DNA of 64,000 nucleotides from Bacteroidales bacterium UBA5226 (GTDB taxonomy: Bacteria > Bacteroidota > Bacteroidia > Bacteroidales > UBA932): positions 4,126-68,125 of the forward strand of contig DHUU01000002.1 in assembly GCA_002409325.1 (NCBI GenBank). Direction: 5' to 3'. This document shows, in pieces, positions 42,862-53,406 of this stretch (the first letter of the stretch is position 1; each line of letters opens with the position of its first letter). A program made the translations under genes and the position numbers. The notes beneath the pieces are model-generated. The model was not told the origin of the DNA, ran no database searches, and saw only the letters and a list, made by a program, of their open reading frames with translations.

Positions 42862-44163
42862 ATGAAACGTTTTTTACTTCTGTTTATGCTGCTTTTGCCC
42901 CTGGTGACAAAAGGCGCCGATTCATGCCTGGTCTATGTGCTGAGCATTGACAGCGAGATTCATGCCAAATCGGCCAGGACACTGGAAAAAGCCCTGGAAG
43001 AAGCAAAAAAACAGAATGCCTGTGTATTTCTCATGCGTCTCAACACCTTTGGCGGCGCACTGGATGCAGCCGAAGAAATGAGGACAGCCCTGCTGGAAGC
43101 TCCTTTCACCACGGTCTCTTTTATAGACCACCAGGCAGCCTCGGCAGGAGCTCTGATATCACTGGCCTGCGATACCATTTATATGGCGCCCGGCTCTACC
43201 CTGGGTTCTGCCAGTATTGTGAACCAGGCCGGTGAACTCATGCCCGAGAAATATCAGTCTTACATGCGGTCCCTGATGCGTGCCACAGCCGAGGAAACGG
43301 GCCGCGATCCCGCGCTGGCCGAGCAAATGGTGAGCGGCGATACCATAGTTAACCTGACTACCAGGGAAGCCAAAGACGTGGGTTACAGCCAGGGACAGGC
43401 GGCCAGTGTTGAGGAAGCCGTAGCCCTGATGGGATTGGAAAACTGCGTGATAAGGGAATATCAGGAAACATGGCTGGATAAGATCATAGGTTTTTTCTTA
43501 CTGCCTCTGGTGCAGGCATTGATGCTCATGGGTATTGTAGGGGGCATATACTTTGAACTGCAAACCCCGGGTGTGGGTTTCCCTCTTGGGGTGGCGGTTT
43601 TTTGCGCCATCGGCTATTTTTCCCCGCTTTTTCTGGAAGGTCTGGTGCAGTACTGGGAAATCATACTCATAATAGCAGGCCTGATCCTGCTGGCCATAGA
43701 GATCTTTGTCACACCCGGGTTCGGTCTGCTGGGCATCCTGGGCATTATTGCTGTGGCTGCCGGATTGATCCTCTCTATGGTGGATAACCGGGTGTTTGAT
43801 TATGAAGGACCTTTTCCCTGGAACGGGATCCTGGTTCCAATAGCCACTGTTACTGTCACTGGCTTGGTTTCCATAGTATTGATACTCTTTTCCGTACATT
43901 TGCTCTTTCCTACCCGTGTGTTCAACCGAATTGCCCTGCGCACGAACCTAAGGAAAAATGACGGTTTTGTAGGAGTGCCAACATTGAACGATATTTCCAT
44001 TGGGCAGGAAGGCGTGGTTTTTACAGATCTGAGGCCTTCGGGAAAGGTTACCATTGGAGGGCGTTGGGTAGAAGCCCGCGCGGTCGTAGGATACATTCCC
44101 AAAGATACTCCGGTTAAAGTGGTACGGATAGAAAGCGGTGTTATTTTTGTTGAGACTCTATAA
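42862..44163 (+). CDS. NfeD/ClpP-class membrane serine protease
   Basis: The 433-residue protein has a signal peptide (1-18), a SppA/ClpP-like domain with S94 in 'HQAASAGALIS' as the likely nucleophile, four to five membrane helices (about 205-345) and a C-terminal OB-fold NfeD domain (about 365-433, 'VGVPTLNDISIGQEGVVFTDLRPSGKV'). Long NfeD proteases cleave stomatin-like membrane proteins; no stomatin gene is nearby. It is 5 nt behind the C69 gene, so both are probably co-transcribed. The last 23 nt overlap ispG on the other strand. Confidence 0.9.
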   Translation: MKRFLLLFMLLLPLVTKGADSCLVYVLSIDSEIHAKSARTLEKALEEAKKQNACVFLMRLNTFGGALDAAEEMRTALLEAPFTTVSFIDHQAASAGALISLACDTIYMAPGSTLGSASIVNQAGELMPEKYQSYMRSLMRATAEETGRDPALAEQMVSGDTIVNLTTREAKDVGYSQGQAASVEEAVALMGLENCVIREYQETWLDKIIGFFLLPLVQALMLMGIVGGIYFELQTPGVGFPLGVAVFCAIGYFSPLFLEGLVQYWEIILIIAGLILLAIEIFVTPGFGLLGILGIIAVAAGLILSMVDNRVFDYEGPFPWNGILVPIATVTVTGLVSIVLILFSVHLLFPTRVFNRIALRTNLRKNDGFVGVPTLNDISIGQEGVVFTDLRPSGKVTIGGRWVEARAVVGYIPKDTPVKVVRIESGVIFVETL

Positions 44164-45415
44164 GCTCCAGCAGCCGTTCCACGGCTTCATTCTGAGGAAT
44201 CCCCCGCATAACGGGGGTTTTTCCTTTATACAGGGTTACCCTGCCATTTCCTTCGCCTACGTATCCGTACTGGGCATCGGCCATTTCGCCCGGTCCGTTC
44301 ACTATGCATCCCATAACGGCAATGGTGCAGCCATTAAGGTGTGAAGTGGCCTTTTTGACCTGGCGAACTGTTTCTTCCAGATTGAATTTTGTACGCCCGC
44401 AACCGGGACATGAAATGTATTCGGGCCGTGTGAAGACACAACGGGTGGCCTGCAGCAGGTCCATGCAGAAGTCGGTGAGTTCCTCTTTTGAAGCAAAGGG
44501 TGCCTTTACAAAGGGCATGGGCAGTTTCTGCCAGTCTATGGTCCCGTCCAGCAGGCCGGGCGCCCATTGGTAAGAGGCACTGACAATGAGTTCATCCCAG
44601 CTGACGGGCTGGCTCCGGTCTTTTGTTACCGGCAGGAACAATTTGCCAAAGCGGATTTCTGCTTCGGGCGCCTCGGTAAGTGATACCCTGAAGGTATCGC
44701 CAATTCCTTCTTTAAGCAGGGTTATGATCCCGACAGCCGACTTGAGGCGTCCCTGGCGGTCGCTGCCCGATTCGGTCACACCCAGGTGTAAAGGATAGTC
44801 CATCCGGAGGGCTTCCATTTTTTGAGCGAGCAGGCGGTTGGCTTGCACCATGATGCGCGTATTGCTCGATTTTAACGACACTACAACATGGGGAAAATCC
44901 ATTTTCCTGCATATACTCAGGTATTCCAGGGCAGCCTGACACATGCCTTGGGCCGAGTTCCCATAGGTTTCCAGAATATGGGATGGCAGCGAACCGTGGT
45001 TAACCCCAATGCGCAGGGAGGTGTTGTGCTGGCGGCAGATCCCGAACAGTTCTGCAAGCAATTCATTTACCCTGGAGCGGTCCCGGGAAAAATTCCCGGG
45101 GTTGATGCGTACTTTGTCTGCTACCCGGGCAGCCTCCATAGCGGTGGAAGCAGAAAAATGCACGTCTGCCACCAGGGGAATGTCCACACCCTGTAACCTC
45201 AGCTTTTCTTTTATCTGGGCCAGGGCTATGACCTGCGAAGGACCCTGTGTGGTGAGTCGTACCATCTGAGCTCCTTCCCGGACGAGAGCCATGCATTGGG
45301 CAACGGATTGCTCCACATTCAGGGTATCTGTATTGCACATGGTTTGCACAGATATGGGATGTCCTCCTCCGATGGCCAGTTTCCCGGCATAGACTGTATG
45401 TGTCTTCATGGTCAT
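44141..45415 (-). CDS. ispG: 4-hydroxy-3-methylbut-2-enyl-diphosphate synthase
   Basis: IspG (424 residues) performs the reductive dehydration of MEcPP to HMBPP in the MEP isoprenoid pathway. The TIM barrel is clear ('VQTMCNTDT', 'LVADVHFS', 'KVRINPGN', 'HLGVTESG') and the [4Fe-4S] domain has 'CPGCGRTKF' and 'GCIVNGPGE'. About 80 residues lie between these domains, against about 28 in E. coli and, as I recall, well over 200 in other Bacteroidetes, so the A* insert seems reduced. It is the last gene of a seven-gene array; its ATG overlaps the preceding stop by 4 nt. Confidence 0.94.
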   Translation of the reverse strand: MTMKTHTVYAGKLAIGGGHPISVQTMCNTDTLNVEQSVAQCMALVREGAQMVRLTTQGPSQVIALAQIKEKLRLQGVDIPLVADVHFSASTAMEAARVADKVRINPGNFSRDRSRVNELLAELFGICRQHNTSLRIGVNHGSLPSHILETYGNSAQGMCQAALEYLSICRKMDFPHVVVSLKSSNTRIMVQANRLLAQKMEALRMDYPLHLGVTESGSDRQGRLKSAVGIITLLKEGIGDTFRVSLTEAPEAEIRFGKLFLPVTKDRSQPVSWDELIVSASYQWAPGLLDGTIDWQKLPMPFVKAPFASKEELTDFCMDLLQATRCVFTRPEYISCPGCGRTKFNLEETVRQVKKATSHLNGCTIAVMGCIVNGPGEMADAQYGYVGEGNGRVTLYKGKTPVMRGIPQNEAVERLLELIESQQK

Positions 45416-46083
45416 AGATGAATGAATATACCCAGTGTGAATAGCAATTGGCTGGGATAGCCGTAGGAGTAGTATTCGTTGCTGTATAGGGCCGGATTTT
45501 CTATCAAGGATAGGGAATAGAAGTAATTGGCCTCTATCTGGAATTCAAATGGCCTGAGGACCAGTGACAGGCCCAGGCCGCCCTGGATCCCGTAATCCAG
45601 GTATAGATGATTGCAGTCAAATGCAACCTGTTGGCCATCCGGTATATCTATGGTATAATCTACTGCACTCATGCGATAACTGCCAAAACAGCCCAGGTTG
45701 ATCAGCAGCCGCATTTTCCAGAAGTCTATGTGGAATTGCGAGGTAAGCGGAATACGAAGCACCTGGTAAACCCTTTTCAGATCGGGTGTCTGGTATCCCT
45801 GCTGCGTATAGGTGAATCCGGTCTGCAGCCCAAAATAGGGCATGGTCTTCCACAAATCGTGGTAGAATGTATAGAGCAAAGAAGCATTGATATAGGAAGG
45901 CACCATTTTTTGTTTCCTATCGGGGTTGAAAGAAACCCCGTTGAAGGCATATCCTCCGCGTACACCAATCATGTGTTCTTTGTGGGAATTGGTCTGAGCC
46001 CCGGCAGGAATACCCGTCAGCATCAGTACTGTCAGCAGGACTTGCCATTTACCTTTTTTTAACCGGGACAGATAACGTAACAT
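45412..46083 (-). CDS. PorT-like outer-membrane beta-barrel protein
   Basis: The 223-residue protein has a signal peptide ending at 'PAGAQ' (about 30) and then alternating aromatic/polar beta strands typical of small Bacteroidetes barrels ('GVRGGYAFNGVSF', 'FGLQTGFTYTQQGY', 'LDYGIQGGLGLSLVL', 'LLFTLGIFIHL' with a terminal aromatic-type strand). PorT family proteins help type IX secretion in some species, but here function is not shown. It overlaps the upstream Ig-like lipoprotein gene by 35 nt and ispG by 4 nt. Confidence 0.7.
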   Translation of the reverse strand: MLRYLSRLKKGKWQVLLTVLMLTGIPAGAQTNSHKEHMIGVRGGYAFNGVSFNPDRKQKMVPSYINASLLYTFYHDLWKTMPYFGLQTGFTYTQQGYQTPDLKRVYQVLRIPLTSQFHIDFWKMRLLINLGCFGSYRMSAVDYTIDIPDGQQVAFDCNHLYLDYGIQGGLGLSLVLRPFEFQIEANYFYSLSLIENPALYSNEYYSYGYPSQLLFTLGIFIHL

Positions 46084-47932
46084 TCTGGTTCAAAAGTTGT
46101 TCTATATCTATAATTTGTGTAAGTTCCATTTTTTCTGTGAGTTCTATGACCGGATTGCCAGAAGGTAAACGGAACATGCGCACCCGTTCCGCCTGTCTTC
46201 TTTGTGCTATGTTGCCTGTGTCCCAGAAGCCATTTCCGTTCAGGTCTCCGGTAACACGGATTGTATATTTCCCGGCTTTCAGGTAGGGGAAGGTTATTGT
46301 GGTATCTGATACGGGACGGCTGGAACGCAAGACCTGGCTTCGGCTTTCGTTCATAAGATCCACTATCAGCGGGGAGGGTACGTTCCCGAGCTGCAGGATA
46401 AGGTTTCCAAAATCTTCACGCAGCAATGTTTTGAACGAGGTTTGCAGGGTATCGTTGGGCAGACCGTAAATATCTGTAAAAGCGTTTGCTGGGATGTTTA
46501 GCAGGTATTGGGTGCCCTCCATGTAATTTTCCAGAAATATTGTGTAAAGACAGAAGTCCAGTGAATCACGACTGACCGTAAAATGAACCGGGATGGTGTC
46601 TTCCTGTGGTGTGATGCGTGCCATTTCTGCCAGGCTGAAGTCGGGTGCTGTGGACAGGCTTTTAAACCGTAACCGGATGCCCTGTTCCGGAATCAAATCC
46701 GGTAAAGCACTGATTTTAATATCCATGACTTCTCTTTCTGGTTTTACCGATGGAGGGGCCTGTTGTCTGTCTGTGCGTCCCCTGCCGGTGTTGGCCAATT
46801 CTTTTTCCTGGCTTGCTGCCTTTTCGTCTACATAGGGGGTAAACCGCAGGGTGTCGGTACGCGGAACGAGCATGTTCAGGGAATCATCCGTTGCCAGGTA
46901 GGTCAGATGCATGAGCACGGTATCGGGGACCGAAGGGGCTGTCAGCCACCAGACCAGGCTGTCGCGGGAGTAATTGTGCTGACGAATGATCTGTGTGGAA
47001 TCCATACCCGGGATGCGGGCACTGATTATTTCCGGGTAGGGGGCTCCGAACTTCAGTTCCAGTGCTCGGGGCTGTATGCGCTTGTAGCCCCTGAGTGACT
47101 GGCGGGAGCCGACTTCCTTAAAAAGAAAGACATTCCCTTCCAGAGGTCTGCGTAGCAAACCCGCAGTGTCTGTCGAAAAATAGGGCTGGATTTCCGGGGC
47201 ATAGGTGAACATTCTTTTTACGGGCCTTATAAGAGAATCCATAAAGCCAATCAGTTCACCTTCTGTCTGGTTGTAACGGTAATTGTTGTTCTGGTCTGTG
47301 ATGGCAAACAGGGAATAGAGCGTGTCTTTTAGGTTTCTAAGAACAAAATATCCGTAAGAGTCTGTACGTGTGGCGGCTACCGGAAGTGTGCTGTTCAGCG
47401 TTGTATCTGTTGGATTACTATGAAGGATGACGGTGGTATTTTCTACCGGAAGCAGCGTGGAGGCATCCAGAACAAGGCCTGAATACATGAGCGAATCCAA
47501 CTGTTCACCGGTTGAAAAGCTCAGGGCAAAAACCGGAAAGGGATTGCCTTCGTTGTTATCCTTGATGGCATTGCCAAAATATAGGCTGTAAGAGGTATTG
47601 GGCAGGAGTTCTCTTTGTAGTTCCACTATGACCCCTTTACCTTTGGTTCGCACCGTTGGATTTTTTTCCTGGGGAGGAGAGAGCATGATGTTTTTGTTGG
47701 CATCTGTGATTTTAACGTATTCGTTGAATTGCAGTTCCACTTTCTTCAGAGAAGTGCTCACTTGTACCTGGTTTACATCCGGTAGGGTGGCAATGAGCAG
47801 GGGGGGTATGGTGTCTTTGGGGCCTCCTGCAGGAGCCGCAGAGGTATTCGCACAACTATGGGGTATTAGCAACGATGCGGCAAACAGGAGGATTGCAGCG
47901 GCTATGGAACCATAAGGTAAAAGCCTTTTCAT
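46049..47932 (-). CDS. Ig-like (SbsA/Big_5) domain lipoprotein
   Basis: The 627-residue protein has a lipoprotein signal ending 'IPHSC' (C27) and begins the mature chain with 'PAGGPKDTIPP', a hallmark of a widespread Bacteroidetes lipoprotein family. A Big_5-type Ig domain follows ('VQVSTSLKKVELQFNEYVKI', 'LLPNTSYSLYFGNAIKD'), then a SpaA-like repeat ('SGLVLDASTLLPVENTTVILH') and further Ig-type strands. It probably sits on the outer membrane as an adhesive or structural protein. A charged, Q/P-rich stretch at about 370-400 looks like a linker. It starts 3 nt after rsh. Confidence 0.85.
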   Translation of the reverse strand: MKRLLPYGSIAAAILLFAASLLIPHSCANTSAAPAGGPKDTIPPLLIATLPDVNQVQVSTSLKKVELQFNEYVKITDANKNIMLSPPQEKNPTVRTKGKGVIVELQRELLPNTSYSLYFGNAIKDNNEGNPFPVFALSFSTGEQLDSLMYSGLVLDASTLLPVENTTVILHSNPTDTTLNSTLPVAATRTDSYGYFVLRNLKDTLYSLFAITDQNNNYRYNQTEGELIGFMDSLIRPVKRMFTYAPEIQPYFSTDTAGLLRRPLEGNVFLFKEVGSRQSLRGYKRIQPRALELKFGAPYPEIISARIPGMDSTQIIRQHNYSRDSLVWWLTAPSVPDTVLMHLTYLATDDSLNMLVPRTDTLRFTPYVDEKAASQEKELANTGRGRTDRQQAPPSVKPEREVMDIKISALPDLIPEQGIRLRFKSLSTAPDFSLAEMARITPQEDTIPVHFTVSRDSLDFCLYTIFLENYMEGTQYLLNIPANAFTDIYGLPNDTLQTSFKTLLREDFGNLILQLGNVPSPLIVDLMNESRSQVLRSSRPVSDTTITFPYLKAGKYTIRVTGDLNGNGFWDTGNIAQRRQAERVRMFRLPSGNPVIELTEKMELTQIIDIEQLLNQNVTLSVPVKKR

Positions 47933-47935
47933 AAG

Positions 47936-50083
47936 TTATGTCTTTTTGACCGTTTCCAGGCCTTTGATCATTTTCAGCTGTTCAATCAGGTTGTTAAGGT
48001 CATTGTGGTTCTGAACATAAACTTCCAGGCTGGCGTCAAAGATATTATCGTGTGTTACAAGGTAGAAACTGTGGATGTTCACGCACAGGGTGAGTGATAT
48101 AGTCTGGGTGATGTCGTAAATGATCCCCAGCCGGTCGCTGCCTCGCAGGGTCAGGCGTACCAGTGAGGAAGATGTGTATTGCTTTTTCCAGACCACATTG
48201 ACCATTGCGTTGTCATTCTTGTGAAGTCTCTTAAGGGCTGGGACACGGGAACAGGTGACTGAATGGATGAACAGATCGGATGTTATCCTGTCTATAAACC
48301 CTATGAGTCTGTCATCAGGAGCGGGATGGCAGCAGGGGGCAAAATGGTATGAATTGAAGTCTTTGCGGCGTTTCCAGTCGGGAGAAGGTATCCAGGTAAT
48401 AAATTTGCGAGAAGGGGTTCCTTTGAGCAATACTTCCCGCAAAGTGGACAAATCCTCAATGCCAGCCCCGATCCTGCCGTAGAACTCTTCCCTGGAGCTG
48501 ATATTGTAGGCAGCCAGCAATTTGTTCATAAGCCGCGTGTTGGGTGTGATCCCGAAACCGGACAGGCGGGAATTCAACATCTTTTTGCCTTCCTGGATGG
48601 GATCAAGCCCGCTTTTTTTTAGTGTGTCCAGAATCATGACTCTGGCTTTGGATGTGGTTATGGATCTGAGCCATTCCATTTTCACCTGGTTCTTTTCAGT
48701 GGTTATGATTTCCACCTGGTCCCCTCCGCGCAGCGGGGTGGAAAGGAGCATGAGTTTTTCATTGATTTTGGCTGCCAGGGCACGGTTCCCCAACTGGGAA
48801 TGGATGTAATAGGCAAAATCCAGTGCGGTGGCCCCTTTGGGCAGCATGCGCATTTCGCCTTTTAGTGTAAAAACGTATATGACCGAAATCAGGTTTCCGG
48901 GCTGGAAATTGTCAAAAAATTCGAGGGATGCTGCGTTTTTATTTTCGAGTGATTCACGTGCCCTGGCCAGCCACTTTTCTATACCGCTGATTTCGGGGGA
49001 GATGCCTTTGTATTTCCAGTGTGCCGCCACTCCCTGTTCTGCAATGTCTTCCATGCGTTTGCTGCGAATCTGAACTTCAAGCCAATTACCCGATGGAGTA
49101 AGGTAGGTAGAGTGCAGGGCCTCGTATCCTGTTTCCTTGGGTGTTTTGAGCCAGTCGCGCCTTCGTTCCTTATAAGGCTCCCAGTGCTGGTTGAGCCATT
49201 GCTCAATGGCATAGCACATTTGGTGTTCCTGCTCAATATCGGTGACCCGGGGCACAAAAACAACCCTTATGGCAAACAGGTCATAGATTTCTTCAAAGGG
49301 CACGTTCCTTTTTTTCATCTTAGACCAGATGGAATACGGTGTTTTGATGCGGGTGGAGAGGGTAAATTCCAGGCCCTCATGCTCCAGAATCTGCCGGATG
49401 GGGCCAAGGAAGGTCTGGGTGATCTCTGTGCCCTGCCTCCCCATCTCGGCTTTGACCATATCCTCAATCTCGTTGTATTCAGAGGGCATGGCGTGTTTCA
49501 TCCAGATGTTCTCTATCTCGGATTTGATTGAATATAGTCCCAGCTGGTGTGCCAGGGGGGCAAAAACATACATGGACTCTCCCAGGTTGCGGGCTCTTTT
49601 TTCTACAGGCAATTCTTCCAGGTTCCTCAGGTTATGTAGCCTGTCGGCGAGTTTGATGAGCAGTACGCGAATATCGTTGTTAACAGTAAGCAGCATCTGT
49701 TTAAAGGTCTCTTCCTGGGTTTTATCCTGCGCTGCAAATACCCGTTCCATTTTTCCCAGGCCTTCAACCAGTTCTACTATTTTTTCACCAAACATCCCCG
49801 ATATATCTTCCTTGCTGTATTCCGTATCGGTTAGGGTGTGATGCAGCAGGGCGGTAATGATGGATTTGTAACCCAGACCTATCTCTTCTACCACAATCCT
49901 TGCCACGTCAATGTTGTGCAGGATAATGGGATCACCCGAGATGCGCTTCTGGTTCTTGTGTGCATCTTTGGCAAAATGGTAAGCTTTGAGAACCAGTTCG
50001 TATTCTTCTTCACTGGCACAACGCTCCCGGCTTAACTGCCTGAGCGGCTCAAAATACTGATCTATCTGACCCGTGGTTTGCAA
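47936..50083 (-). CDS. RelA/SpoT-family protein, hydrolase motif degenerate
   Basis: The 715-residue RSH protein has the full long layout: HD region (about 30-180), synthetase ('RIKTPYSIWSKMKKRN', 'YDLFAIRVVF', 'GYEALHST', 'LEVQIRSKRM'), TGS ('KGEMRMLPKGATALDFAYYIHS') and a C-terminal ACT domain. In the HD region the usual H-D-x-x-E-D reads H81-H82-T-L-T85-D86, so the metal-binding Asp and catalytic Glu are changed, although H56, D147 and N151 remain. It should make (p)ppGpp but hydrolyse it poorly or not at all. A second RSH elsewhere would then be needed. It directly abuts fprA. Confidence 0.92.
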   Translation of the reverse strand: MQTTGQIDQYFEPLRQLSRERCASEEEYELVLKAYHFAKDAHKNQKRISGDPIILHNIDVARIVVEEIGLGYKSIITALLHHTLTDTEYSKEDISGMFGEKIVELVEGLGKMERVFAAQDKTQEETFKQMLLTVNNDIRVLLIKLADRLHNLRNLEELPVEKRARNLGESMYVFAPLAHQLGLYSIKSEIENIWMKHAMPSEYNEIEDMVKAEMGRQGTEITQTFLGPIRQILEHEGLEFTLSTRIKTPYSIWSKMKKRNVPFEEIYDLFAIRVVFVPRVTDIEQEHQMCYAIEQWLNQHWEPYKERRRDWLKTPKETGYEALHSTYLTPSGNWLEVQIRSKRMEDIAEQGVAAHWKYKGISPEISGIEKWLARARESLENKNAASLEFFDNFQPGNLISVIYVFTLKGEMRMLPKGATALDFAYYIHSQLGNRALAAKINEKLMLLSTPLRGGDQVEIITTEKNQVKMEWLRSITTSKARVMILDTLKKSGLDPIQEGKKMLNSRLSGFGITPNTRLMNKLLAAYNISSREEFYGRIGAGIEDLSTLREVLLKGTPSRKFITWIPSPDWKRRKDFNSYHFAPCCHPAPDDRLIGFIDRITSDLFIHSVTCSRVPALKRLHKNDNAMVNVVWKKQYTSSSLVRLTLRGSDRLGIIYDITQTISLTLCVNIHSFYLVTHDNIFDASLEVYVQNHNDLNNLIEQLKMIKGLETVKKT

Positions 50084-51298
50084 TTATTGTGTAGTTTTGG
50101 TTTTCAGGATTTTGGCAAATGTGGCAAGGTCGTCATCCAGGCTTTCCAACCCTTGCAAAGTAGGGTAACCGGCAAGTTCAGTCCCGGGGGCAGAAAGCTC
50201 CCATTTGTGTTGTTCTGCCATCTTTTGAGCAAACAGCTGCAGGTTTTTAAGTCCTCCACCGCTCCAGGAATACCCTCCAAAGAGGAATACTTTTTTCCTG
50301 CCTGGCTGCATAATTTCTATTTCGTTACACAACTGGTGCATGGCCGGATGCATTCCTGTGTTGTAGGAACAGGAACCCAGGACCAGACCGTTATATTTCC
50401 AGATTTCTTTGAGTATGAAGGAGGGATGGGTTTTGGACACGTCAAAAACGCGGATGTTGCGGACTCCGTTTAAGGCCAGCCTTCGGGCTATGTAGTCTGC
50501 TGTTCTCTGTGTATGGCCGTACATGGTGGCGTAGGCCAGCACAACCCCTTCTGTGGCCTGGCTTGCTGCCCATTTGCTGTACCAGTCAAAAACAATCTCC
50601 GGGTTGGTACGCCAGACAGGGCCGTGAACCGGACAGATGATTTTTATGGGAAGCGAGGCAGCTTTCTGAAGGGATTTTGCAACCTGAGAAGAAAAACGTC
50701 CTATGATGTTGGTATAATAACGGAGCATTTCTTCTTTGTAATACTCCGGGTCAATTTCATCGTCAAATATGCCTCCGTCCAGGGTACCGAAAGTCCCGAA
50801 GGCATCCTGGGAAAAAAGAATTTTCTCTGTGGTGCAGTATGCCATCATTGATTCCGGCCAGTGTACCATAGGGGTCATGACAAACTGCAGGTTGTGGTAT
50901 CCCAGCTCCAGGCTGTCTCCTTCCTTGACTTCCCGGATCCTGTTTTTATCTATGCCCGGGAAATACAGCTCCATCAATTTAATGGCTCGGGCATTGGTGA
51001 CGACCGTGGCCAGGGGGTAGCGCTGCAAGAGTTCGCCAATCATACCGGCATGGTCCGGTTCCATGTGCAGAACCACCAGGTAATCCAGGCCGCGCCCGTT
51101 CAGGATACGTGCCAGATTTTCCATATAGGAGCGGTCGCTTCCGTATTCAATGGTGTCGAGCAAGGCTGTTTTTTTGTCTGTAATCAGATAGGAATTGTAA
51201 GATATCCCAAAAGGCAGCGGCCAGTTACTTTCAAAAAAAGGCTTATTTCTGTCGTTGGTGCCAATAAAATGCAGGGTGTCGAGAATGTTTGCGGTCAT
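50084..51298 (-). CDS. FprA-type flavodiiron protein
   Basis: This 404-residue A-type flavoprotein reduces oxygen to water or nitric oxide to N2O in anaerobes, taking electrons from rubredoxin or ferredoxin. The metallo-beta-lactamase-like domain has the diiron ligands H78-x-E80-x-D82-H83 ('HMEPDH'), 'MVHWPE', 'SQDAFG' and 'PVHGP'. The flavodoxin domain begins near 252 with 'AYATMYGHTQRTA' for FMN. It is placed 2 nt after ligA and directly before rsh, in a mixed DNA-repair and stress array. Confidence 0.94.
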   Translation of the reverse strand: MTANILDTLHFIGTNDRNKPFFESNWPLPFGISYNSYLITDKKTALLDTIEYGSDRSYMENLARILNGRGLDYLVVLHMEPDHAGMIGELLQRYPLATVVTNARAIKLMELYFPGIDKNRIREVKEGDSLELGYHNLQFVMTPMVHWPESMMAYCTTEKILFSQDAFGTFGTLDGGIFDDEIDPEYYKEEMLRYYTNIIGRFSSQVAKSLQKAASLPIKIICPVHGPVWRTNPEIVFDWYSKWAASQATEGVVLAYATMYGHTQRTADYIARRLALNGVRNIRVFDVSKTHPSFILKEIWKYNGLVLGSCSYNTGMHPAMHQLCNEIEIMQPGRKKVFLFGGYSWSGGGLKNLQLFAQKMAEQHKWELSAPGTELAGYPTLQGLESLDDDLATFAKILKTKTTQ

Positions 51299-51300
51299 GA

Positions 51301-53406
<2,106 letters not shown>

